Assembly: GCA_028824415.1 (NCBI GenBank) | Contig: JAPPDX010000093.1 | Span: 1-64,000, forward strand | DNA length: 64,000 nt | DNA from: a bacterium | Lineage (GTDB): Bacteria > Actinomycetota > Acidimicrobiia > Acidimicrobiales > CATQHL01 | Direction of reading: 5' to 3' | Shown: piece by piece, positions 12,669-23,019 of the stretch | Layout of the letters: every line of letters begins with the position of its first letter | How positions within the stretch are numbered: position 1 is the stretch's first letter | Notes under the pieces: generated by a model | The model's input: the letters and a program-made list of their open reading frames with translations, nothing else | The model's database searches: none | What the model was told of the DNA's origin: nothing | Program-made: the position numbers and the translations under genes

Positions 12669-13658
12669 TCAGGCCAGGCCGGCCGACCCGAAGACCACGC
12701 TGAAGCGCACGCACCAGACCAGCACCGTTGAGTAGCGATCGAGGTCGACGCTCGGCGGGATCTCGTAGTTCTGCGCGCCGACGTTGCCCTTCAGGTCGCC
12801 GAGATCGATCCAGTCGTTCAGGAAGTCCCTGACCGGGGCGTCGGGAGGCGCCGAGGACAGCCACACGTTGAGGTCGGGACCGTTGTCGGTGCGGAAGTTC
12901 TCGAACCGAAGGAAACGTTGCTCGGAGCCGTCGTTCAGCACCAGCACCCGGCCCTCGGTGGGGTGGCTGCGGCTCATGAACTCGCCGGACACCAGCGTGA
13001 CGATCTCCGGTGCCACGGGCATTGGCCGCTCCTGCTCCGCCGGGGCCACCGGGTCCTCGGCCGGCATCTCGCCCGACGCCATCATCTCGTTCATGGCGTC
13101 TGCCCGCTCTTGGGTGATCTCGTCTCCGGGCATTCCCGAGGCTCCGGGCCCGGCCACCAACTGCGCCTCGGCCGGGGCCGGCTCGGTTGCTGCGGCGGTC
13201 TCAGGAGGAGGATCCGGTGTCGGAACCGGTGTCTCATGGTCCGTCTCCGCCGCGGGGGCGGCGTCGGTCGTCTCGGCGGCCGGCGGTGGTGGAGCCTCTG
13301 TGCCTTCCGCTGCAGCGGGTGCCGGTGGCGCCGGAGTCGCTTGGCCGTCCGGCGCGGGAGCCGTCGCGGTCGTATCGGCCTGCCCTGCGGGAGCCGGGGC
13401 CGCCGTCTCGGATCCCGACGGAGGTGGGGCCGCGGCAGGCGGTGCCTCCGCCGGAGCCGCGGGTGCGCCGAATGTCGGCAGTGCCTCGTCCACCTCCTCG
13501 TCGATGAACAGCGTCTGCACGGCAAAGAAGAAGAAGATCAGCCAGATGCCCAGGCCGATGGCCGCGCCGACACCGATCGTGGTGATGATCCAGTGTCGCC
13601 GAGCCCAGCCCCAGAGGCGCCGGATCAGAGAACTCGATGCGTCGGGTGATGCGTCCAT
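12669..13658 (-). CDS. Membrane-anchored DM13-domain protein with Pro/Ala-rich linker
   Basis: N-terminal TM WIITTIGVGAAIGLGIWLIFFFF; C-terminal GEFMSRSHPTEGRVLVLNDGSEQRFLRFENFRTDNGPDLNVWLS...VGAQNYEIPPSVDLDRYSTVLVWCVRFSVVFGSA. Confidence 0.85.
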   Translation of the reverse strand: MDASPDASSSLIRRLWGWARRHWIITTIGVGAAIGLGIWLIFFFFAVQTLFIDEEVDEALPTFGAPAAPAEAPPAAAPPPSGSETAAPAPAGQADTTATAPAPDGQATPAPPAPAAAEGTEAPPPPAAETTDAAPAAETDHETPVPTPDPPPETAAATEPAPAEAQLVAGPGASGMPGDEITQERADAMNEMMASGEMPAEDPVAPAEQERPMPVAPEIVTLVSGEFMSRSHPTEGRVLVLNDGSEQRFLRFENFRTDNGPDLNVWLSSAPPDAPVRDFLNDWIDLGDLKGNVGAQNYEIPPSVDLDRYSTVLVWCVRFSVVFGSAGLA

Positions 13659-13865
13659 GCGTTTCACCTCCCTCGTGCGGGGTCCGCCCCGCCGGACGGC
13701 CCCCAAGGAGCGTCACCAAATGTTGGCGCTCTCGTCGGTTGTTGCTGGGATCCAGTCAAGCAGAACACCGGTCCGATTCACCTGCGGGAAGAAACGAAAG
13801 ATCCGCTCGATGAATTAGGCGCTCTCTATCGATTCGGCCGCTCTCCATCGGCTGCCGCCGCGGTG

Positions 13866-15095
13866 TCAGGCGTTGCGGTCGGCTCCCGTGAACAGCACAC
13901 CCACCCGGGCCCCGTCGACCACCAACCCCTCCTGGCGAGCCATCAGCAGGCCGGCCAGACCAGCGCTGCCGGTTGGATCCACCGGAACATCGGTCCAGCG
14001 GCGCGCCAGCACATGGGCCTCGGCCACAAGGCTCTCCGGCACGACCACCACGTCGCCGCCCGTGGCCGCCAGACCCCAGACGATCGGGAGCCAGTCGTAG
14101 GTCACGTCGTCGAGGATTCCCGTGGCAATGCTCTGGGGTGAGTCGCCCTCCGGCGGCGCCCAGGGCTGCATGAAGCGTCCCGGATCCGCCGCGGCCACCT
14201 GCAGGGCGGCCTCGGTTCCCACCTCTGCACCCAGCGCCGAGAGTCGGTCCCAAGCCCGCCCCAGCGGAGCGCACCCCTCGGTTTGCACCGCATAGAACGT
14301 CGGCAGCCGGTCGATGGCACCCTCGTCGGCGGCCTCGACGAAACCCTGAACCACGCTGGAGGCCAGGGCCCCGCCACCGACCTGCACGAACAGCGCGTCC
14401 AGGTCTCCGGCTCCGGCGAGTGCCTCGATCGTCTCGAAGGCCAATGTGCGACCTCCGTCGACTGTCCAGATGTTCTCGGCGGCCACGGCGCAGAACGGCG
14501 ACGAGCCGGCGAGCGTGGCCTCCCGGAACCGGCCGAAACAAGGATCGCCCAGCTCGCCGGGGCGGCGGGAGCAGACCTCGATACGGGCTCCGAGTGCCTT
14601 CAGGGCGGCCACGATGGAGTCGTCGGCCCACGGCGGGATGAACACGTCCAGAGGGCGCCGGGCGCCACGGGCCACGGTGGCCGCCGCCAGGGCGGCATTC
14701 CCGCAGGAGGCGATGGCGAGGGGGCGCTCCGCCGCCTCGCCGGTGGCTTCGAGATGCAGCGCCAACCCCATGAGATGGCGCGCCTTGTGGGTGCCGGTGA
14801 CGTTGCCCGTCTCGTCCTTCACCCACAGCTCGATCCCCAGGCGATCACTCAACCCGGTCGCCGGCCTGGTGGGCGTCGTCCTGAAGCCGCGCCCGTCGAT
14901 CTCGGCGATCCGGCGGTTGAGGCGATCCACCGCCGCCACGAAGTCGGCATCGCCGCGCCCGGACTCGACGAATCTCCGGTGGGCCCACAGCAGGCGGCGA
15001 TAGCGCAGGAACGGGTTGTCGCTGGCGGTGTCGAAGTCGAACGGGCCGCCGCTCGGCGACCCCAGCCAGCCATCGGTGGCGGTGAGACGCTTCAT
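13866..15095 (-). CDS. PLP-dependent fold-type II enzyme (threonine synthase/threonine dehydratase-like)
   Basis: ELWVKDETGNVTGTHKARHLMG (PLP Lys), ASCGNAALAAATVA, QVGGGALASSVVQGF. Confidence 0.85.
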   Translation of the reverse strand: MKRLTATDGWLGSPSGGPFDFDTASDNPFLRYRRLLWAHRRFVESGRGDADFVAAVDRLNRRIAEIDGRGFRTTPTRPATGLSDRLGIELWVKDETGNVTGTHKARHLMGLALHLEATGEAAERPLAIASCGNAALAAATVARGARRPLDVFIPPWADDSIVAALKALGARIEVCSRRPGELGDPCFGRFREATLAGSSPFCAVAAENIWTVDGGRTLAFETIEALAGAGDLDALFVQVGGGALASSVVQGFVEAADEGAIDRLPTFYAVQTEGCAPLGRAWDRLSALGAEVGTEAALQVAAADPGRFMQPWAPPEGDSPQSIATGILDDVTYDWLPIVWGLAATGGDVVVVPESLVAEAHVLARRWTDVPVDPTGSAGLAGLLMARQEGLVVDGARVGVLFTGADRNA

Positions 15096-15114
15096 CGGCT
15101 GACAGTGGGCCCTC

Positions 15115-16641
<1,527 letters not shown>

Positions 16642-16653
16642 AGGCATCACACG

Positions 16654-18339
16654 CTACCGGCCACCGGGATCGCCGACCGCATACATCGCACCGCTGCGCC
16701 CGCCGACATAGATGACGCCGTCCCACATCACCGGTGAGGCCTCGAAGCGCCACTCGTTGCCGACCTGCAGCTGCCAGGCCACCGGTGGTTCCACCGACGT
16801 GTCGCTCACGTCGTAGGCGGTGATCCGCCCCGCGCCGTCGGCCAGGATCAGCGTCTCGTCGATGACGATCGGGCTGCTCCACAGCAGATCGGAGAAGCGC
16901 TTCTCCCAGCGGATCCTGCCCGTCTCCCGGTCGACGCCCCAGAAAATGCCGGTGTGCGTCGTGGCATAGACCATGTCGCGCCACACCACCGGCGTGCTCC
17001 AGACACCCCGCTGGTCAGCCCCGGACCGGTCGTGCACCGACCACACGATGGGATCGGCGGGATCGGACGGGTCGAGCTTGACGAGCTGGCCCACCTCGCG
17101 GGCTCGGGCCGTTTCGCGAGCCTCGTATTCCACGCCCACATACAGGTACCCCTCCTCGTCGACGACGGGCGTGGCGTCGACATCGTCGCCCGCCCAGAAC
17201 CGGAAGACCTGTTCGGGCATGAGCCCCTCGTCGAGTCTCGAGATGTCCCAGCCGGTCACGAGCCCGCCCGAGTTGGCGTAGTAGAGGGTGTTCTCCCAGA
17301 TGGCCGGGGAGGATTCGATGGCCACGTTGAAGTGGCCATCGTCGGGCTCGGCGAGATCCGCCAGCAACTGGTCGTCCCAACCCGCCCAGTGGAAGAGAAT
17401 CTCCGGAGCCACCGTCACGAGGCCGTCGGCGTCGTATCCCCGGTTCAGGCGGATGATGAAGAACCGGCTGTTCTCCCCGCCCAGGAAGAGGTAGTCGTCT
17501 ACGACCAGCGGTGAGGAGTCCCAGTCGTCGTTCCACAGCGTCGGCGACACGTCGTAGGCGCCCAGCCGCCACAGTTCAATCGGCTCGGCCCTGTCGAAGG
17601 CCACGATCCGGAAGTAGTTGTCCCGGGATCCGAAGTAGGCCAACGGGTACTCGTCGGGATCGATCGTCACTGAGGTCTTTATGAGATCGCCGGTCTTGAA
17701 TTCGGGGAGCAGCGGTTCTCCGGTGGCGGCGTCGAGGAAGTGGACGTTGTTGTCGAACGCCCCGAAAACCAGCCAGGTGCGACCGTTGCGTTCGAACACC
17801 GCCGCCTGACCGGTCCAGCCGGCCCCGCACCAGCGAACGATCTCGCCGTGATAGCTGGACTCGGCGCACATGTCGCTGTTGCGGGGATAGCGCCACAGCA
17901 GCTGCGGGTTGGTCGGAACCGGACCCGTTCCGTACCAACTGCGGGTCGGCGACCCGCGGAACGTGAGCACCCCCGGTGTCAGCCCGGCAGGGGGCTGACC
18001 GAATGAAGCGCCGTCCACCCAGGGCTCCGGCTCCTCGACGGTGTCGGTAGGCGGCGAGGGCTCGGACGGGACCGGCGATGGCTCGGACAGGGCCGGTGTT
18101 GGCGCAGTCGCGGTGGTGGCCGATTCCTGGGTTGGCGGCGCGGTCGGCGGCACGGCATCAAACGCCGGCGGGGGGTCGTGGGTACCGTCGGCGGTCACCT
18201 CCCCCGAACGCTCCCGGGTGCCGGCGAGCAGGACCGGCAGCGCGAGAGCCATCAGGACGCAAATCCCGAGCAAAGTGACGCGCAAGGGAACGGCGCGGGC
18301 GCGCGAAGAAGTATCCACCGGATCAGCAGTGTGCCGCAC
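16654..18339 (-). CDS. Membrane-anchored PQQ-binding-like beta-propeller repeat protein
   Basis: N-terminal TM, Pro/Thr-rich linker, repeated blade motifs (DAATGEPLLPEFKTGD, DRETGRIRWEKRFSDLLWSSPIV, VGGRSGAMYAV). Confidence 0.85.
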   Translation of the reverse strand: MRHTADPVDTSSRARAVPLRVTLLGICVLMALALPVLLAGTRERSGEVTADGTHDPPPAFDAVPPTAPPTQESATTATAPTPALSEPSPVPSEPSPPTDTVEEPEPWVDGASFGQPPAGLTPGVLTFRGSPTRSWYGTGPVPTNPQLLWRYPRNSDMCAESSYHGEIVRWCGAGWTGQAAVFERNGRTWLVFGAFDNNVHFLDAATGEPLLPEFKTGDLIKTSVTIDPDEYPLAYFGSRDNYFRIVAFDRAEPIELWRLGAYDVSPTLWNDDWDSSPLVVDDYLFLGGENSRFFIIRLNRGYDADGLVTVAPEILFHWAGWDDQLLADLAEPDDGHFNVAIESSPAIWENTLYYANSGGLVTGWDISRLDEGLMPEQVFRFWAGDDVDATPVVDEEGYLYVGVEYEARETARAREVGQLVKLDPSDPADPIVWSVHDRSGADQRGVWSTPVVWRDMVYATTHTGIFWGVDRETGRIRWEKRFSDLLWSSPIVIDETLILADGAGRITAYDVSDTSVEPPVAWQLQVGNEWRFEASPVMWDGVIYVGGRSGAMYAVGDPGGR

Positions 18340-18352
18340 CTAGGCGGCGGCG

Positions 18353-18814
18353 TCAGATCGAGGATTTAGCGGTGGTGCGGAACGCTCGGCTGAGCAGGGG
18401 CGTCGGGGCCGGCTCGCGAGCCGGCGGGGAATCGTCGGACTGGGAATCGCCGGCAGACTCGGAATCGCCGGCAGGCTCGGCCTCCCGAACCGCCGGTTGC
18501 GAAGCAGGCGAAACCTCAGCGCCGGACCGCTGCCGGCCGATCCGGCTGCGCTGGTCCGAGAGGACCCAACCGACCGGCGGCCGGAACCGGTTGGCGTGTG
18601 CAGAGCACATGGGCAGGCCGCGCCAGGCCCTGCCCTCGAGGTCCACGAGCCAGGCCGCAGTCACGCGGGCGTCGAAGAGGAGCAGCGCCGTTGCGGGCTC
18701 GGGACACAGCATGTGGGCACAACCGACCGCCTCAGGGGCCCCGTTTCGGGGCGGCGCCGCGACCAGCCCGGGCGCGATTGAGGCCGCTCCACCGCCAAGG
18801 TGGAATCCGTCCAT
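18353..18814 (-). CDS. DUF3499-like actinobacterial protein
   Basis: C..P..ATALLLFDARVTAAWLVDLEGR..RGLPMCSAHANRFRPPVGWVLSDQR resembles DUF3499; ATG at 18814. Confidence 0.5.
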   Translation of the reverse strand: MDGFHLGGGAASIAPGLVAAPPRNGAPEAVGCAHMLCPEPATALLLFDARVTAAWLVDLEGRAWRGLPMCSAHANRFRPPVGWVLSDQRSRIGRQRSGAEVSPASQPAVREAEPAGDSESAGDSQSDDSPPAREPAPTPLLSRAFRTTAKSSI

Positions 18815-18911
18815 ACGACAAACGTACTGCCGGGACACGCTCCACCCGGGGATTTGGCCACACGCCACGGCATCCCCTAGTTGTCCCGACCGGGCGTGTA
18901 GGCTCAACGCC

Positions 18912-19367
18912 ATGTCTCACGCTCGTCCCTGCAGACGAATCACCCTGATCGCGCTCACTGTGGTGCTCGCGCTGGTGCTCACCTCGTGCTTCGGCGAGGA
19001 CGAGGAACCCGACGAGTCAGCGACCACCACAACCCAGCAGGTGTCGGCACCCCAGCCGCCTACGCCGCCGGACACGCAGGCCGAGGTCATCGCAGTCGAG
19101 CAGCCTCCGCCGCCGCCCCCGACCGACACGGTGACGTTCGAGCAGCCTCCGCCGCCGCCGGAGCCACCGCAACCGCCTCCGGAGCCGCCCGCGGAGCCCC
19201 CGGTGGGTCCCGACGGCATCGTCCTCTACACCGTGCAGGCGGGTGACACCCTGTTCAGCATCGCCCAGCGCTTCGGCGTCACCCTCGACGCCGTCATCGA
19301 GGCGAACAACATCAGCAATCCCGACGTGATCTTCGAGGGTGACACGCTGACGATCCCGCCCGGCTGA
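18912..19367 (+). CDS. LysM-domain lipoprotein with proline-rich linker
   Basis: Lipobox LVLTSC; YTVQAGDTLFSIAQRFGVTLDAVIEANNISNPDVIFEGDTLTIPPG. Confidence 0.88.
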   Translation: MSHARPCRRITLIALTVVLALVLTSCFGEDEEPDESATTTTQQVSAPQPPTPPDTQAEVIAVEQPPPPPPTDTVTFEQPPPPPEPPQPPPEPPAEPPVGPDGIVLYTVQAGDTLFSIAQRFGVTLDAVIEANNISNPDVIFEGDTLTIPPG

Positions 19368-19434
19368 CACCGGGGACCGGGGTGTCGCGTTGAGGGCGCT
19401 GCCTGTCCCCCACGGGGAACCGGACCAGGTCTAT

Positions 19435-19462
19435 TTGCCCGATGACTCCTTTTGACTAATTT
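19435..19462 (+). promoter_or_regulatory. Candidate promoter of second LysM gene
   Basis: TTGCCC (19435-19440)-N16-TAATTT (19457-19462), 7 nt before GTG 19470. Confidence 0.45.
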
Positions 19463-19469
19463 TGTGCTC

Positions 19470-19898
19470 GTGCCACGGAACACCACTCTCGGCCGTCCCG
19501 CCCTTGCCGCACTCCTCGTCGGCTCGCTCCTGACCCTCACCGCCTGTTTCGACACGGGCGACGATACCGAGGGCCCCACGACCGACACCGGCGGCGCCGG
19601 CAGCAACACCGTTGTCACGCTGGCGCCCCCGCCACCGCCGGTGACGCCCGCGACCGCTGTCGTCCAGCAGCCGCCCCAACTGCCACCCGAGCCGCCGCCG
19701 GCGACCCCCGCCACCACCCAGCCGCAGCGGGAAATCGGCGCCCAACTCGTCTACGAGATTCAACCCGGCGACACCCTCTTCAGCATCGCCAGGCAATTCG
19801 GCGTCTCCCTCGACGAACTCGTGGAGATCAACAACATCGAGAACCCGGACCTCATCAACGCCGGGCAACAACTGGTCATCCCACCGCCGTCCGAGTGA
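19470..19898 (+). CDS. LysM-domain lipoprotein, tandem paralogue
   Basis: Lipobox LTLTAC; YEIQPGDTLFSIARQFGVSLDELVEINNIENPDLINAGQQLVIPP; GTG 19470 preferred to the track start 19452. Confidence 0.85.
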   Translation: MPRNTTLGRPALAALLVGSLLTLTACFDTGDDTEGPTTDTGGAGSNTVVTLAPPPPPVTPATAVVQQPPQLPPEPPPATPATTQPQREIGAQLVYEIQPGDTLFSIARQFGVSLDELVEINNIENPDLINAGQQLVIPPPSE

Positions 19899-19977
19899 CC
19901 CGTCCCCGGCCCCCGGCACAGCCCGCCGGCCGGACATCCACCACCCCGACAGGGGGTCTGCATACAATCCCGCGCCG

Positions 19978-20169
19978 GTGGGCAAAGCGGACGGCGTCGA
20001 GGCCGGGACGGACACCGTGGACGGGAAGACCGTCCCGACGGTCATGGCCTGCGGCCTCTGCGACGTCACCTGGCGCGGCCGGCCGGGAGACAGCTGCTGG
20101 GCGTGCGGCCACTCGGCGCACACCGTGAAAGCGCCCCCGCTCCAAGTCAAGATCCCGGCGCCGGCATAG
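19978..20169 (+). CDS. Small putative zinc-ribbon protein
   Basis: 63 aa with ACGLC...CWAC double CxxC; GTG start 9 nt after TACAAT. Confidence 0.5.
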   Translation: MGKADGVEAGTDTVDGKTVPTVMACGLCDVTWRGRPGDSCWACGHSAHTVKAPPLQVKIPAPA

Positions 20170-20230
20170 CCGGATCGGGTACCGCTCACCCCCCGGGCCT
20201 GTGGCCTGTTCGGAAACCTGATCCATCGAC

Positions 20231-20743
20231 GTGAGCAGCGTCTACGTCCGTTACCTCCTTCCGGCGCTCGTCGTCGCCGGTTGCGCGGCCCTGGCTCTCC
20301 TCGGCCGGCGCCGGAGTGCGCACAACCGGGCGGTCGCCGAGCACTCCCATCGCATCGTGGATGCCACGCTCCCGCCCGCGCCCACCGACCCCGCGGCCGA
20401 GCATGCCTGGTCACTCCTGCATGGAAGCGCTCTCGATGACTGGATGACCGCCCACGAGGAAGTCCTCGACCGGGCCAGCGCGGATGACTTCAGCGACGCG
20501 CACACCGCCTTGGACCTGTCCGACGAGGCGACCTCGGAACGTCTCGACACCGTCGTGGCCGCCCATCCCAACCCGCAGCGGCGCGCGGAGCTGAGCGCCC
20601 TGCGAGCCGCCGCCCGGTCCACGCTGGTCGCCCTCACACAGGGCGACTTCGAGCGGGCGCGGCACCACCACCTCGTCTACTGCGACTACAGGGACCTCTG
20701 GCGGGGGTCCACCGCGACCGAGGAGCCCGCCGACCGCTCCTGA
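20231..20743 (+). CDS. Hypothetical membrane-anchored protein
   Basis: 170 aa with N-terminal TM (VRYLLPALVVAGCAALALLG); no family recognised. Confidence 0.6.
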   Translation: MSSVYVRYLLPALVVAGCAALALLGRRRSAHNRAVAEHSHRIVDATLPPAPTDPAAEHAWSLLHGSALDDWMTAHEEVLDRASADDFSDAHTALDLSDEATSERLDTVVAAHPNPQRRAELSALRAAARSTLVALTQGDFERARHHHLVYCDYRDLWRGSTATEEPADRS

Positions 20744-20759
20744 GGCGCGCCCCGGTGCC

Positions 20760-22121
20760 TCAGCCCTGCGACGCGGAAAGTGCGGACGCCACTCTCTCCG
20801 CTATTGCGGCCATGCCATCGCCGGTGGGATGCACGCAGTCGAGTGGGCTTATCCACGATCCCGGCGGATCCTCTGTGGAGCAGTAGGCCCGCACCTGCAC
20901 ACCGAGGAAGGTCTCGATGGGCTTCCGGAGCCAGCCGGGTCCGAGGGCGTCGCCGGCCTCATGACCCTCGAACAGCGGAGCCACGTCGGCCAGCCGCACG
21001 CGCGAGGCGTGGCGGGTCGCCGCTCGGGCAAGGGTGTCGTTCAGGGCGTCGTGCACGATGTCGGTGAGTTCGACGAAACACTGGCCGCGGCAACCCCGAA
21101 GCCCTCGAGGATTCGCCGCCGTGGGGTTGTAGTAGTTCGTGAGCACGATTCGCGCGTCGGTTCGATCCACGAGTTCGTCGAGCAGGTACCCCAGTCTCCC
21201 CGCCACCGCCTCGAGGCGCTGATCTAGTTCGGCCCGATCCAGCTCACCCCCGGCGAGTATCGAGAGATCCGCGACACCCACGTCGTTCGCCCCGACCGTG
21301 AGGGTGACGTAGCCGGGATTGAGGTGGATCGCCCAGTCCAGTTGGCTCCAGCCGGGCTCGCCGAGACCCTCGGGTGCGCCCGGCGGTGGCCATGTCGGCG
21401 ACTCCCAGACGCCGCTCGTGAAAGCGCCGGCACAGGCGGCCAGGACGACCCTCGCCTCGCCTCGGGGCACGTCGCCCGCGGCGACGAGGCGATCCATGAC
21501 ACGGGCCGGGTAGGCGCTGCCGGGCGCCCGCCAGCAGGGGTCTCCCAGCAGGGCGTCGGTCAGGTCGAGGCCGAATCCCGCCGCCACCGAGTCGCCCAAG
21601 CCCACGAGGGTGTGCTGGCGATGCGGGTGCCGGGACACGAATGTGACAGTGGCGGTCGTCGTTGTGCCCTTGTCGTCGGTCGCCGTCACCTCAGCCCTCC
21701 AGGTCCCCGCCACAGGAGGTGTCCAGGAGAAACCGGGGTTGGCGCCGCCGGCGGCCGCGAAGCCCGGCGGCTGGCGGAGCCAGGCGATTCCCGTCACGCT
21801 GCCGTCGGGATCGGACACCGAGAGGCGCGCATCGAGCCGCTGACCGACCGGCCACACGAAGCTGTCCACGGCGATCACCGGTGCCTGATTCGAGGGCCGG
21901 GTGGTTGTCGTGGTCACCGCTGCGGGATCGTCGGAGAACCCCTCCGAACCGGTGCCGTCGCTTCCTGGACAGCCGGTCGCCGCCAGCGAGACCGCGCCGA
22001 GTGACACGACCACGAGAGGCAGCAGACGGCCGCGCCCTCGGAGGATCCGGCGGCCGTTTGTATTCCTGCCGGCCTGCGCTAGCCTGATTGTCGACAAAAT
22101 CGGTCTGGAATTACCGGTCAC
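20760..22121 (-). CDS. SGNH/GDSL-family hydrolase lipoprotein with Ig-like N-terminal domain
   Basis: LVGLGDSVAAGFGLD, VTLTVGANDVG, DCVHPTGDG catalytic blocks; lipobox SLAATGC; start uncertain (GTG 22121 or TTG 22097; track start 22292 overlaps prx). Confidence 0.8.
   Translation of the reverse strand: MTGNSRPILSTIRLAQAGRNTNGRRILRGRGRLLPLVVVSLGAVSLAATGCPGSDGTGSEGFSDDPAAVTTTTTRPSNQAPVIAVDSFVWPVGQRLDARLSVSDPDGSVTGIAWLRQPPGFAAAGGANPGFSWTPPVAGTWRAEVTATDDKGTTTTATVTFVSRHPHRQHTLVGLGDSVAAGFGLDLTDALLGDPCWRAPGSAYPARVMDRLVAAGDVPRGEARVVLAACAGAFTSGVWESPTWPPPGAPEGLGEPGWSQLDWAIHLNPGYVTLTVGANDVGVADLSILAGGELDRAELDQRLEAVAGRLGYLLDELVDRTDARIVLTNYYNPTAANPRGLRGCRGQCFVELTDIVHDALNDTLARAATRHASRVRLADVAPLFEGHEAGDALGPGWLRKPIETFLGVQVRAYCSTEDPPGSWISPLDCVHPTGDGMAAIAERVASALSASQG
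22058..22085 (+). promoter_or_regulatory. Candidate promoter for peroxiredoxin
   Basis: TTGTAT (22058-22063)-N16-TAGCCT (22080-22085) upstream of the prx Shine-Dalgarno/ATG. Confidence 0.4.
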
Positions 22122-22152
22122 GCGACCACCGACCAAGGGAGGACACAGCAGC

Positions 22153-22788
22153 ATGACTGTGCAACTGGGGGACGTCGCCCCCGACTTTACGGCAGACACC
22201 ACCGAGGGCACCATCAGCTTCCACGACTGGAAGGAAGGCAGCTGGGCGGTGCTGTTCTCGCACCCCAAGGACTTCACGCCCGTCTGCACCACCGAGTTGG
22301 GCTACACGGCCAAGCTCCAAAGCGAGTTCGCGGCGCGCAACGTGAAGGTCATCGGACTCTCGTGTGACTCGGTGGAGGATCACCGGGTGTGGTCGCAGGA
22401 CATCCTCGACACCCAGGGCGTCTCACCCAACTTCCCGATGATCGGCGACCCCGACGCATCGGTCGCCAACCTCTACGGCATGATCCACCCCAACGCCAGC
22501 GACACCATGACGGTCCGCTCGGTGTTCGTGATCGGCCCTGACAACCTCGTCAAGCTGATGATCACCTATCCGGCCAGCACCGGTCGCAACTTCGACGAGG
22601 TGCTGCGCGTCATCGACTCGCTGCAACTCACGGCCCACCACAAGGTGGCGACGCCGGTGAACTGGCAGCACGGCGAGGACGTGATCATCGTGCCGGCGCT
22701 CAGCAACGAGGAGGCCGCCGAGCGGTTCCCCGGCGGCTGGGACGAGCAGAAGCCCTACCTGCGGGTGGTTGCCCAGCCCAGCGGCTGA
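22153..22788 (+). CDS. Peroxiredoxin (1-Cys/Prx6-like)
   Basis: HPKDFTPVCTTELG active site, DPDASVANLYGMIHPNAS, Prx6-type C-terminal domain; ATG preceded by GGGAGGA. Confidence 0.93.
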   Translation: MTVQLGDVAPDFTADTTEGTISFHDWKEGSWAVLFSHPKDFTPVCTTELGYTAKLQSEFAARNVKVIGLSCDSVEDHRVWSQDILDTQGVSPNFPMIGDPDASVANLYGMIHPNASDTMTVRSVFVIGPDNLVKLMITYPASTGRNFDEVLRVIDSLQLTAHHKVATPVNWQHGEDVIIVPALSNEEAAERFPGGWDEQKPYLRVVAQPSG

Positions 22789-22810
22789 GACCGCCACGTC
22801 TCGCTCCAAC

Positions 22811-22845
22811 CGCGGCGCCCCCGGGTCGATCCCGGGGGCGCCGCG
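22811..22845 (+). terminator. Strong hairpin after peroxiredoxin gene
   Basis: cgcggcgcccccggg-tcgat-cccgggggcgccgcg: perfect 15-bp stem, 5-nt loop, 23 nt after stop; no U-tract. Confidence 0.65.
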
Positions 22846-23019
22846 CGTCCGGGCCCAGGGAGTGGCCCGTGAGTTCCGCACTGACCGCAGAACTAAGCAG
22901 AACATACCGATATATCATTCTTCACGGCCCGGGTAATTTCTTCGTAAGAGCAGCGTGGGGTCCGCGACCCCGCCGGTAGGCTCGCCCACGTTCGAGCGTC
23001 CAGACGTGGAGGGCCAACG

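Noticed and set aside
12556-12864. 102-aa minus-strand ORF with RHPGGGRDPVSDRS
   Set aside because: Translation of the hairpin repeat; HPGGGRDP is a known REP-derived artefact pattern.
13756-14826. 356-aa Arg/Gly-rich minus-strand ORF
   Set aside because: Out-of-frame shadow of the PLP enzyme gene at 13866-15095.
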